Below are positions 15,785 to 23,627 of a DNA stretch of 64,000 nucleotides, piece by piece. Made by a program: the position numbers and the translations under genes. Within the stretch, counting starts at the first letter, position 1; each line of letters begins with the position of its first letter. The stretch lies in the NCBI GenBank assembly GCA_002390705.1, contig DGQA01000007.1, positions 1 to 64,000 on the forward strand, read 5' to 3'. The notes beneath the pieces are model-generated. The model saw nothing but the letters and a program-made list of their open reading frames with translations. It did not search any database and was not told the origin of the DNA. This DNA is from Actinobacteria bacterium UBA4426. GTDB taxonomy: Bacteria > Actinomycetota > Actinomycetes > S36-B12.

Positions 15785-16375
15785 ATGAAAAAATTATTTC
15801 TTCTGATCTCAATTGTTCTCATGGGCATTCCTACCGGCCAGGGTGTTGTTCAAGCGGCGGAGATGGACGAAGTCTCTGGAACAGGTAACGGGGTTGCAGA
15901 TTTGGGAACGATTCGAAAGCCTGTGATTGTGGATTTTACTTTTGTGGGGTCGGGACCAATGGTGGCTGTTCCCGTATTTGCCAAAGGAAAGAGTTCAATA
16001 GGGTGGATCGAAGGTGAAGCACCCGTGTCAGGAAGTCTGTTTGCTGAAAAGCATTCGTCGCCTCTGATTGGAGCCAAGATCACGGCCCCGGATCAATGGA
16101 CGCTGCGGGTGCGGCCGATCACTAGTGCACCCAAAATTAGGTCAGGTAAAACCCCCATCGTTGTAAAGCTTTCCCAGCAGACCAAGCGAGATACCGTTCG
16201 AAAATTCGTATACCGAGGCAGTGGGGACGTGGTGGTGTTTCCCATTTCTGCAAAAGGGATGAGCGGGTTTCCAGTAGTCAATTCAAGTGGCAACGTGAAA
16301 AAGAACATAACGTTACCCCGGGGAACTAAATACATCTCAATCTGGGCCAATGGCCCTTGGAAGTTAAAAAAGTAG
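15785..16375 (+). CDS. Secreted hypothetical protein with an internal repeat
   Basis: 196 residues with a signal peptide (about 1-24, cleavage near VQA|AE). The mature part contains two related ~60-residue units. Each starts with an aromatic-rich strand and GSG (FVGSGPMVAVPVFAKG and YRGSGDVVVFPISAKG) and ends with a Trp-containing strand (ITAPDQWTLRV, IWANGPWKL). The family is not recognised; the repeat suggests a small beta-sandwich or binding module. It overlaps the next gene by one base (TAGTG). Confidence 0.65.
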   Translation: MKKLFLLISIVLMGIPTGQGVVQAAEMDEVSGTGNGVADLGTIRKPVIVDFTFVGSGPMVAVPVFAKGKSSIGWIEGEAPVSGSLFAEKHSSPLIGAKITAPDQWTLRVRPITSAPKIRSGKTPIVVKLSQQTKRDTVRKFVYRGSGDVVVFPISAKGMSGFPVVNSSGNVKKNITLPRGTKYISIWANGPWKLKK

Positions 16376-17412
16376 TGGTCAACACTTCACGAATTGTGCA
16401 GGTCGTGCACGCTCATGCCGAGGGTGAAGTGGGTGATGTTGTTGTTGCCGGTGTCGGACCGATACCGGGAAGTAGCGTGTGGGAGCAGTCGCGGTTCATT
16501 GCATCGGATGACTCTTTGCGTCAGTTTTTGTTAAATGAACCCCGTGGTGGGGTATTTCGCCACTGCAACTTGCTCGTACCACCCGTGAGCCCAAATGCGG
16601 ATATGGGTTTCATTATTATGGAGCCGGAAGATACTCCACCGATGTCTGGTTCGAACACTATTTGTGTAGCAACCGTGCTGTTGGAAACGGGAATCGTGCC
16701 AATGCGCGAGCCGGTCACGGACTTAGTGCTGGAGGCTCCGGGCGGATTAGTTCAGGTGCGAGCGCAATGTCTAGGCGGCAAAGTGACCTCGGTGACTTTG
16801 CAGAACCTCCCCAGTTTCGTGGTACACGAGCGGGAATTCATCGATGTTAAGGGTTATGGATCCGTCGAGGTAACAACAGCATTTGGTGGAGATAGCTTTG
16901 TCATGGCTAGGGCGAGTGATCATGGTTTTGAACTCAAGCCAAGTGAGGCGGCTGAATTAGCGCGATTTGGAATGCTTTTGCGAAGTGCGGCGAATAGTCA
17001 ACTTAATTTTGTCCATCCTTTATTGCCAGATTGGAAGCACCACTCCTTCGCGTATCTTACCGGTGAATTAGAACGCAATGATCTTGGTGAGCTCACGTCA
17101 ACCAATATCTGTGTGATTAATCCTGGGAAGCTGGATCGCTCACCCACGGGCACAGGAGTGAGTGCGCTGATGGCGGTGATGTATTCCCGTGGTCTGATCT
17201 CGGTCGGAGAATCGTTTATTGGGCGGAGCATTATTGGATCGCGTTTCACGGGCCAGATAGTCTCCGCGACCGAGCTAGCGGGCCGGCCGGCCGTTATCCC
17301 ACGCATTAGCGGCCAGGGTTATATTTATGGAACCAGTCAGTTCTACGTTGATCCAAGCGATCCTTGGCCACTGGGATATCGCGTTGCAGATACGTGGCCA
17401 AGCGTGACTTAA
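16375..17412 (+). CDS. Proline racemase superfamily protein with both catalytic cysteines replaced
   Basis: 345 residues, normal length and fold motifs for proline racemase / hydroxyproline epimerase / trans-3-hydroxyproline dehydratase. At the first catalytic position the usual (M)CGH is MSGSN (Ser91, Ser93 for His). At the second, DRSPCGTG is DRSPTGTG (Thr258). Cys/Cys members racemise and Cys/Thr members dehydrate; Ser/Thr is not a pair I know an activity for. GTG 16375 overlaps the previous stop and has GGAAG eleven bases upstream; an in-frame TTG at 16357 is less likely. Family sure, reaction unknown. Confidence 0.8.
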   Translation: MVNTSRIVQVVHAHAEGEVGDVVVAGVGPIPGSSVWEQSRFIASDDSLRQFLLNEPRGGVFRHCNLLVPPVSPNADMGFIIMEPEDTPPMSGSNTICVATVLLETGIVPMREPVTDLVLEAPGGLVQVRAQCLGGKVTSVTLQNLPSFVVHEREFIDVKGYGSVEVTTAFGGDSFVMARASDHGFELKPSEAAELARFGMLLRSAANSQLNFVHPLLPDWKHHSFAYLTGELERNDLGELTSTNICVINPGKLDRSPTGTGVSALMAVMYSRGLISVGESFIGRSIIGSRFTGQIVSATELAGRPAVIPRISGQGYIYGTSQFYVDPSDPWPLGYRVADTWPSVT

Positions 17413-17510
17413 TACTTCTGCGTCGCGAATATTGGAAAAAAATATATGCCCGGATGAAGCTGATTGCCATCGCGTCAAAGCGTGGTGAATCGGAGGGAAC
17501 CAACAAGTAG

Positions 17511-17558
17511 TTGATGTGTCAAATATTTGGTAGGCTCGAGGTGCATCAATTCGATGCA
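17511..17558 (+). promoter_or_regulatory. Promoter-operator region of the MFS exporter gene
   Basis: TTGATG-TGTCAA (17511-17522, itself a dyad TTGA-N4-TCAA), a -10 candidate TAGGCT (17531-17536), and a perfect dyad TGCATC-N5-GATGCA (17542-17558) over the predicted start of transcription. The arrangement suits a TetR/MarR-type repressor, as is common for drug exporters. No regulator gene is adjacent. The rest of 17413-17581 is unremarkable. Confidence 0.5.
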
Positions 17559-17581
17559 TACTTCATTTCCAGGAGAATTGC

Positions 17582-19069
17582 ATGAGCGCTGCTGCGCCGT
17601 TACTACCCAATCACTCAGAGCTTGCCGCACCAGACCCCAATCGTTGGCGGGCACTCGTTGTGATCGCAATGGCGCAACTGATGGTTGTGCTTGACGCCTC
17701 GATTGTAAATATTGCCCTGCCCAGTATGCAGGCGGATCTGGGCATCAGCGACGCGAACCGTCAATGGGTTGTCACCGCATACACCCTGGCATTTGGTGGT
17801 CTTCTCCTTCTTGGTGGACGAATAGCTGACTTTCAGGGTCGCAAACGAATGTTTATCGTCGGCTTGATTGGATTTGCTGCCGCTTCAGCGCTGGGTGGCC
17901 TCTCGGTGAACGCAGGGATGCTATTCGCCGCTCGTGGGCTTCAGGGGGTCTTTGCCGCACTTCTCGCTCCGGCAGCCCTGAGTTTGATCTCAGTTACCTT
18001 CACTGACTCAAAGGAACGCGCGAAGGCATTTGGGGTTTATGGTGCACTTTCTGGTGCCGGCGCAGCAATTGGCTTGGTGCTCGGCGGTATTTTGACCGAA
18101 TACACGTCATGGCATTGGACATTGTGGGTCAACGTCCCAATTGCCATTCTGGCCGTATTCCTTGGTGTGGCTTACGTTCATGAAAGTCGCGCAACGGGTG
18201 ACACCAAGTACGACGTCCCGGGCGCTATCACTGCAACTGGTGGTCTGGTCTCTTTGGTTTACGGAATAACGATGGCTGAATCCGACGGCTGGACCGGTGC
18301 CAGCACGCTGACCTTTATCGGGATAGCAATTGCCATGTTGGTCCTATTCATTCTAATTGAGAGTCGCTCGAGTCATCCATTGTTGCCCCTAGCGATTATT
18401 AAGAACCGCAATCGTGGTGGTGCCTACCTGTCGAGCTTCTTTGTCGGAATTGGCCTGTTCTCTATGTTCTTGTTCCTGACCTACTTCTTCCAGATAGTTC
18501 AGGGATATACACCTCTGCAGGCAGGAATGCTCTTCTTGCCGTTCTCAGCCGGGATTATTGTCAGCGCGGGAATCGCGAGCCAACTCATGCCTCGTTTTGG
18601 GCCAAGGTATGTGACTTTTGGTGGTTTTTTCCTGGCAACGTTTGGAATGCTCTTACTCACGCGCCTGACCCCAGATTCCACTTACTGGCCCGAGGTTTTG
18701 CCGGCGATGATCATTATTAGTCTCGGCATGGGCCTGATTTTCGTTCCCCTCTCAGCGACCGCTTTGTTTGGAGTTGGAGATGATGACACAGGTGTTGCAT
18801 CTGCCGTGCTCAACACTGCCCAGCAGATTGGTGGATCAGTTGGGATCGCCTTTCTTAACACAATCGCAACGAGCGCAACGGCGGCGTACGTGATCGCTAA
18901 TAATGTAAATCCATTTGACGCCAGCGCACAGGTTGAAGGCTATGTCGACGCGTTCACTTGGGGCGCGGGAATTCTTGTTCTCGGGGGAATTCTGTGGGTC
19001 GCTCTGGTGAAAATCTCAAGGAAGGACATGTCGGCGGGAGACAAAGCAGCCACAGTCGAAGTGCAGTGA
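17582..19069 (+). CDS. MFS drug-resistance transporter, DHA2 family (14 helices)
   Basis: 495 residues with fourteen predicted membrane helices. Family motifs: 'MVVLDASIVNIALPSMQADLG' in helix 1 (motif D1), 'GGRIADFQGRKRMFI' after helix 2 (motif A), and the helix-5 motif C 'GALSGAGAAIGLVLGG'. It is a proton-driven exporter of small molecules or dyes. ATG 17582 has AGGAG seven bases upstream. A TGCATC-N5-GATGCA dyad sits at the predicted transcription start. Substrate cannot be read from sequence. Confidence 0.9.
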   Translation: MSAAAPLLPNHSELAAPDPNRWRALVVIAMAQLMVVLDASIVNIALPSMQADLGISDANRQWVVTAYTLAFGGLLLLGGRIADFQGRKRMFIVGLIGFAAASALGGLSVNAGMLFAARGLQGVFAALLAPAALSLISVTFTDSKERAKAFGVYGALSGAGAAIGLVLGGILTEYTSWHWTLWVNVPIAILAVFLGVAYVHESRATGDTKYDVPGAITATGGLVSLVYGITMAESDGWTGASTLTFIGIAIAMLVLFILIESRSSHPLLPLAIIKNRNRGGAYLSSFFVGIGLFSMFLFLTYFFQIVQGYTPLQAGMLFLPFSAGIIVSAGIASQLMPRFGPRYVTFGGFFLATFGMLLLTRLTPDSTYWPEVLPAMIIISLGMGLIFVPLSATALFGVGDDDTGVASAVLNTAQQIGGSVGIAFLNTIATSATAAYVIANNVNPFDASAQVEGYVDAFTWGAGILVLGGILWVALVKISRKDMSAGDKAATVEVQ

Positions 19070-19122
19070 ATACGGGCTCCGACTAATTTTCCATTTTGCC
19101 GGCTTCGCGCCGCAAGATCGGT

Positions 19123-19128
19123 TATGGT
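19123..19128 (+). promoter_or_regulatory. Leaderless-type -10 box of the gene at 19135
   Basis: TATGGT is six bases before ATG 19135; no Shine-Dalgarno. Confidence 0.45.
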
Positions 19129-19134
19129 CTTCAC

Positions 19135-19653
19135 ATGCCTAGGCCTTTGCGACTCACCGTAATTATGTTTGTTCTTGTGGGACTTGGGCTCATCGCCCAC
19201 ACGGTGGCCTTGGGGACCATCACTATTCTTGGGGCCAGCATCGCGGTGTTGCTGGGGTTGGGTCTTGCGATTCCCATTTCCCGTGGGGTCATTCATCGAG
19301 TCCCGTTGGTGGCGTCTGTTTTTGGTGCAGGGATCTTGATCCACATGTCCTTATGCGTCACCTCCCACACTATTGATCACTCAACGGTGGGTGGGTTCGT
19401 TCCATCCGGCTCCATGCTGTTCTGGCATGCAGTGGCGGCCACCGTGGCGATGCTTGTGATCACATTCATGGATTCCGTGTACACCGCTTGGACGAGAATG
19501 CTGGCCAGCGTGATTGGGGGGATGTGGGAACGTTCCAGTATCGAAGGCAACACTGCCCTCACGGATACACAAGGAGCGGACAGTTGTGACGGCAGTCGTT
19601 TGGGTGAAACAGAAATATCGCGGGGGCCTCCGATGTATGCCCTGTGCGCGTAG
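19135..19653 (+). CDS. Hypothetical membrane protein, four helices
   Basis: 172 residues, not recognised. Helices lie at about 7-23, 26-44, 55-73 and 90-114. 'IHMSLCVTSHTIDHS' between helices 3 and 4 offers His and Cys residues that could bind a metal or heme. The last ~45 residues are polar. The start is set by the -10 box; the frame is open upstream from a TTG at 19096. The 159 bases after it (19654-19812) hold no gene. Confidence 0.55.
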   Translation: MPRPLRLTVIMFVLVGLGLIAHTVALGTITILGASIAVLLGLGLAIPISRGVIHRVPLVASVFGAGILIHMSLCVTSHTIDHSTVGGFVPSGSMLFWHAVAATVAMLVITFMDSVYTAWTRMLASVIGGMWERSSIEGNTALTDTQGADSCDGSRLGETEISRGPPMYALCA

Positions 19654-19812
19654 GTAGTTCATAGAAAATTTTTAAGAAGTCACAACTGCACGGGCCGCCG
19701 AGAAAACCATGGCTTCAATGCCTGCGGCCGCTTCCTGCCCGTGTGAGGTGGCAAGACACGAGCAAACACTCAGGTTTTAGGGCTATCGCTAACTTCGTGG
19801 CACGGTAGAAGC

Positions 19813-21486
19813 ATGTACAAACTTCCCCAGAAAAATTTGCCTCGTAAGCTCATTGGAATCACCGCAACAATCGGAGTGCTCGCGGCAGGTCTCACCTCCG
19901 CAAGCCCGGTCGTAGCGGCAGTCGGAGATGTCACCACATTCCCCGCGCCAATGGGAAACTCTCAACCGAGTGGAATTGCTCTCGATGCTTCCGGCAATTT
20001 TTGGATTGGATTAACGGCACTCGATCAAATTGCCAAGTCCACGCCCACGGGCAACATGGTCACCATCGCCATTCCCAATGGCAGCGCTATCGCTGGCACC
20101 AGTTCATTGGCTTTGGGAACGAGTAATCGCATGTGGTTGACCGAGAAAACTGCTAACCGGGTGAGTTACTTCGACACATTAGCCAACACATATACAGGTT
20201 TTGATATCCCTACCGCTAATTCGGAGCCCATGGGCATTGCAGCTGGGCCCGATGGCGCAATGTGGTTTACCCAATTTGCGGGTGACAAGATTGGCCGTGT
20301 CACCAACGCGGGAAGCATCACTGAATTCACTCTCGCAGCAGATGCCGAACCAACGTCGATTGTGGCGGGGCCAGATGGAGCCATGTGGTTCACCGCTCAA
20401 AAAGGTAACTCAATCGGTCGAATTACCACTTCGGGTGTAATTACAAATTACGCTTTGCCTACGGCTAACTCCGGCCCCACTGACATTACGGTTGGCGCGG
20501 ATGCGAACCTGTGGTTCACCGAGTCCACGGGAAATCGAATTGGGCGCATTACCCCGAAGGGCTTGATTGCAGAGTTTGCACTCCCGACAGCAAACGCCAA
20601 CGCAAACCAAATCACTTTGGGCGCGGATGCAAACCTGTGGTTCACCGAGACTGGTGCAAATCGAATTGGGCAGATCACTGCCGCCGGAATAATCACCGAA
20701 TACGCGCTTCCTGGCGCTAATAACGGACCTAGTGGAATTGTTGCCGGGCTTGATGGAAACACGTGGTACACAGCAAAAACCACGAACCTTTTGGGACGGC
20801 TACTCACCGGCGTGACACCCGTTGCAACAACCGGTGCCCCAACGCTCACCGCGGCAAGCACTAAGACTGGTTCGACCGTGACAACCACCGCCGGTAATTG
20901 GGCGTCGCTCCCGACGTCGTACGCCTACCAATGGCAACGTTGCAGTGCAAACACTGATGCGTCCTGTGCCAATATTGTTGGAGCAACGACACAAGGCTTC
21001 GTGATCAGTGATGCAGATGCTGGAAAGTTTCTTCGATCAACTATCACAGCGGCAAACCTCAATGGAGCGAGCAGCACAGCAAGCCAGAGCGCACGGTTGG
21101 CCGTTGACGGATTGCCACCCAAACTGCCGCCGACTCCGGTTGTGGGAGCTCAAGCCGTGCAATTGGTTCCGGGAGTCACGGCGACACTAAAGGGCGCCAA
21201 GAATGTGAAAATTGGCAAACGCAAGCTTTTCCGGGTGGTAATGTCCGATCGCGCAGTGAAGGGCAAGGTGCGCATGAGCATTGTGAACTCGGCTGGTATC
21301 GAGGTATACGTGATCGCAAAGGGTAAATGGATCAACAAGACGGGGAAAGCGAAGAAAGTCAAGAAGATCAAACGCTCGTTGGCCCCCGGCAACTACACGC
21401 TCAAGGCCGTGTACACGCCCCGCAGCAACCTCGGAACCATCTACCCCATTGCCACAATGACTAAGCCGATCCGCATTAAGCGGTAA
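19813..21486 (+). CDS. Secreted Vgb-like (streptogramin lyase-type) seven-bladed beta-propeller protein
   Basis: 557 residues. A signal peptide (about 1-36) is followed by a seven-blade propeller (about 37-335) of the Vgb/NHL type. An Ig-like domain follows (about 340-430, ending in 'DADAGKFLRSTITAAN...'), then a C-terminal Lys-rich beta domain. The repeats match virginiamycin B lyase, but I cannot locate its catalytic His/Glu set with confidence, so a binding or cell-surface role is as likely as antibiotic lysis. Monocistronic; a hairpin follows. Confidence 0.8.
   Translation: MYKLPQKNLPRKLIGITATIGVLAAGLTSASPVVAAVGDVTTFPAPMGNSQPSGIALDASGNFWIGLTALDQIAKSTPTGNMVTIAIPNGSAIAGTSSLALGTSNRMWLTEKTANRVSYFDTLANTYTGFDIPTANSEPMGIAAGPDGAMWFTQFAGDKIGRVTNAGSITEFTLAADAEPTSIVAGPDGAMWFTAQKGNSIGRITTSGVITNYALPTANSGPTDITVGADANLWFTESTGNRIGRITPKGLIAEFALPTANANANQITLGADANLWFTETGANRIGQITAAGIITEYALPGANNGPSGIVAGLDGNTWYTAKTTNLLGRLLTGVTPVATTGAPTLTAASTKTGSTVTTTAGNWASLPTSYAYQWQRCSANTDASCANIVGATTQGFVISDADAGKFLRSTITAANLNGASSTASQSARLAVDGLPPKLPPTPVVGAQAVQLVPGVTATLKGAKNVKIGKRKLFRVVMSDRAVKGKVRMSIVNSAGIEVYVIAKGKWINKTGKAKKVKKIKRSLAPGNYTLKAVYTPRSNLGTIYPIATMTKPIRIKR
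19918..20815 (+). repeat. Seven propeller-blade repeats of about 42 codons
   Basis: Each unit carries the pattern G-x-D-(G/A)-x-(M/L)-W-(F/Y)-T followed by N-x-I-G-R-(I/V)-T and a G-x-I-x-x-(F/Y)-x-L-P-x-A-N strand. Neighbouring units also share DNA-level identity, such as GATGC(G/A)AACCTGTGGTTCAC near 20500 and 20628. Confidence 0.8.
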
Positions 21487-21497
21487 CGCTGCACTAG

Positions 21498-21531
21498 CCT
21501 TTCCCGGCGGTAACTATTTGTCCGGGAAAGG
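21498..21531 (+). terminator. Hairpin after the propeller gene that includes the next gene's ribosome site
   Basis: A perfect 10-bp stem CCTTTCCCGG / CCGGGAAAGG with a 14-base loop, no T-run. The right arm contains AAAGG, the only ribosome-binding candidate for the EamA gene at 21541. It may act as a weak terminator, as a translation-masking hairpin, or both. Confidence 0.55.
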
Positions 21532-21540
21532 TAGGTGCGC

Positions 21541-22380
21541 GTGGCTGCGCTGCTCGCACTTATTTCAAGCCTTACATGGGGCGTAGCTGACTTTCTGGGT
21601 GGGCTAGCTGCCCGGCGGGCGGGCGCCGCCCAAGTTCTCGCGGTCTCTTATCCCGCCGGCGCTGTCGTCATCACCTTCGTTGCAATCTTTGTGCTACCAG
21701 GGCAACTCACCACTGACTTAATCGGGATCTCGTTGCTTACCGGCATCGTCGGTGCGATTGCAATTGCCCTGCTTTACGCCGCATTGGTGCGCGGGCAAAT
21801 GGGTGTGGTGTCACCTATCACCGCGGTCCTGAGTGGCGCAGTGCCGGTAATAGTTGGCATCTTCCGAGGCGAGCAACCTTCATCTTTTGCATTCATCGGA
21901 ATGGGTCTTGCGGTATTCGCAGTTATTCTGGTGAGTCGAGAATCGGTCCACCATCACGGTAAAACCCCGATGTCCGCAATCGCATTGGCGGTACTCGCTG
22001 GACTCGCGATTGGCATTTACTTGACCGTACTTGGTCTCGCACCGATTAATTCTGGGGTCTGGGTGGCATCTATGGGTCGCTGGGTTTCCACCCTCGTCAT
22101 GATCACTTTCGTGATTGTTGTTTCTCGCTCATTTAACCGCACTACTTTTCCGTGGAAACTGGCAATAATTACGGGCATTCTTGACTCTATGGCAAACGGC
22201 TTTTTCCAGTTGGCGAGCCAGCGCGGGCTATTGTCAATAGTTGCGGTTCTTGGGTCGCTCTACCCGGTGGCAACCGTTGTACTTGCGCGCGTGGTGATCA
22301 AGGAACGAATGAATCGAGTTCAAAGCCTCGGAGTGCTCTTGGCGCTAAGCGCGGCCGTGTTGCTCGCTTTTAACTCGTAG
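21541..22380 (+). CDS. EamA/DMT-family transporter
   Basis: 279 residues with ten membrane helices in two repeated five-helix halves, as in drug/metabolite transporters. Helix 1 has 'SSLTWGVADFLGGLAAR', and the second half ends 'LYPVATVVLARVVIKERMN', the usual EamA signature. Substrate unknown; an exporter is likely. The start is GTG 21541, with AAAGG nine bases upstream inside the right arm of a hairpin; GTG 21535 is in frame but too close. The 3' end overlaps the convergent small membrane gene by 11 bases. Confidence 0.85.
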   Translation: MAALLALISSLTWGVADFLGGLAARRAGAAQVLAVSYPAGAVVITFVAIFVLPGQLTTDLIGISLLTGIVGAIAIALLYAALVRGQMGVVSPITAVLSGAVPVIVGIFRGEQPSSFAFIGMGLAVFAVILVSRESVHHHGKTPMSAIALAVLAGLAIGIYLTVLGLAPINSGVWVASMGRWVSTLVMITFVIVVSRSFNRTTFPWKLAIITGILDSMANGFFQLASQRGLLSIVAVLGSLYPVATVVLARVVIKERMNRVQSLGVLLALSAAVLLAFNS

Positions 22381-22606
22381 AAAGCGACTTAATAGCAATG
22401 CGGATATAGATAAAAAAGACAATATTGGCAATCGCCAGGGCCAAGAAAACACTGGACATGATTCCCCAGCCTTGGGCCGATCCAATAATGATTGCGGTGC
22501 CGGAGAAGAAGATGGCGGCGACAATTTGCAAGATTAGCGAGAATCGAAGCTTCCGCAATTCCCTCACTCTGAAATCTGGATGCGGATTTTCAATTTCCGG
22601 TTCCAT
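22370..22606 (-). CDS. Small two-helix membrane protein
   Basis: 78 residues, not recognised. An acidic start is followed by a basic stretch 'RVRELRKLRFS' and two membrane helices (about 23-42 and 50-70). ATG 22606 has AGGA seven bases upstream and lies 17 bases inside the end of oxyR, so it is probably co-transcribed with oxyR. Its own 3' end overlaps the convergent EamA gene. Confidence 0.55.
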   Translation of the reverse strand: MEPEIENPHPDFRVRELRKLRFSLILQIVAAIFFSGTAIIIGSAQGWGIMSSVFLALAIANIVFFIYIRIAIKSLSTS

Positions 22607-23531
22607 GGGAATTCCTAACTTGATGTGAGGCGGGGGTGAGTAATTGCTTAATAGTGCCAGAGAGTTCTATGAGCCGGTCCTTTTGCACTGCATTTTTACT
22701 CCAGGCCACACCGATGGTGCGAAATGGCTGTGGATCCACAAGACTCGCGATTGCGATCCCCGTCCCGTTGCGAGCCTCGAGTTCAACGGCGCACTCGGGT
22801 AGAAGAGTGACGCCGCTTCCCGCAGCGACCATTTGACATACCGTTGCGAGGCCAGCTGCGCCTACATCAAAAGTATTTGAGACCTTGGCGCTGGCACAAA
22901 TTTCTTCAGCTTGACCTCTGAGGCAGTGACCATCTTCAATGAGTAGGACGGGAAAGTCTGCAATCTCTCCTAAGTGAATTTCGGAAGTTCCCGCAAGCGG
23001 GTGATGAAGGGGGACGGCGAGATGAAAGGTATCGGTGAAGAGCTCACAAGTATCGATATCGGAGTCAACGATTGGGAGTGCAAGTAGTGCCAGGTCAATT
23101 GAGTGATCGCGTAGTGAATTGATTAGGACGTCGGTGCGTTGCTCAGACAGTCGCAAGGAAATCGTGCTGCCAATTCCGGCAACAATTTTTGGCAACAGGT
23201 AGGGCGCGAGTGTGGGGATTGCGCCCAGTCGAAGTACTGAATCAAGGCTTTGTGGGGCGGCGGCGTGGGTGAACTCAGTGAGTGCGTCAAGTGCGCGGCG
23301 GGCGAACGGTATCAAACAGGCTCCGATCGATGTCAGTTCCACGCCTCGGGAGCCGCGTTGAAATAACGGGAAACCAATTGAGGTTTCCAAGTCTCTAATC
23401 TGGACGCTGACCGCGGGCTGGCTGATCTCTAAGACGTGGGCAGCCGACCCGAAACTGCGTTCCTGGGTGACGGCAACAAAGGCTCGGAGCTGGGGGTAGG
23501 TCGGGTGCCACTTTCGGCGATCGAATTCCAT
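22590..23531 (-). CDS. oxyR: Hydrogen-peroxide-sensing LysR-type regulator OxyR
   Basis: 313 residues. An N-terminal winged helix-turn-helix (about 12-70, with 'FGSAAHVLEISQPAVSVQIRDLE') precedes a LysR substrate domain. The redox motif EDGHCLRGQAEEIC places Cys203 and Cys212 nine residues apart, as Cys199 and Cys208 in E. coli OxyR. Oxidation should form a disulfide and switch on katG, which is divergently transcribed 96 bases away. TAATCT six bases upstream of the ATG suggests leaderless expression. Confidence 0.93.
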   Translation of the reverse strand: MEFDRRKWHPTYPQLRAFVAVTQERSFGSAAHVLEISQPAVSVQIRDLETSIGFPLFQRGSRGVELTSIGACLIPFARRALDALTEFTHAAAPQSLDSVLRLGAIPTLAPYLLPKIVAGIGSTISLRLSEQRTDVLINSLRDHSIDLALLALPIVDSDIDTCELFTDTFHLAVPLHHPLAGTSEIHLGEIADFPVLLIEDGHCLRGQAEEICASAKVSNTFDVGAAGLATVCQMVAAGSGVTLLPECAVELEARNGTGIAIASLVDPQPFRTIGVAWSKNAVQKDRLIELSGTIKQLLTPASHQVRNSHGTGN

Positions 23532-23537
23532 AACCTC

Positions 23538-23543
23538 AGATTA
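23538..23543 (-). promoter_or_regulatory. Leaderless-type -10 box of oxyR
   Basis: TAATCT (minus strand) is six bases before ATG 23531. It overlaps the edge of the dyads in the shared katG-oxyR control region, compatible with OxyR autoregulation. Confidence 0.4.
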
Positions 23544-23577
23544 TGGTGCATAAAAGTTTATTCATTAGACTTATGGG
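23541..23577 (+). promoter_or_regulatory. Putative OxyR operator and katG promoter
   Basis: Two overlapping dyads, TTATG-GTG-CATAA (23541-23553) and ATAAA-AG-TTTAT (23550-23561), precede TAGACT (23566-23571), a -10 candidate for katG. Their position between divergent oxyR and katG fits an OxyR binding site. Confidence 0.5.
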
Positions 23578-23627
23578 CAGATTTATATCAGAATAAGGCC
23601 AACCAAGTCGAAAAGGGATGATTTTCT

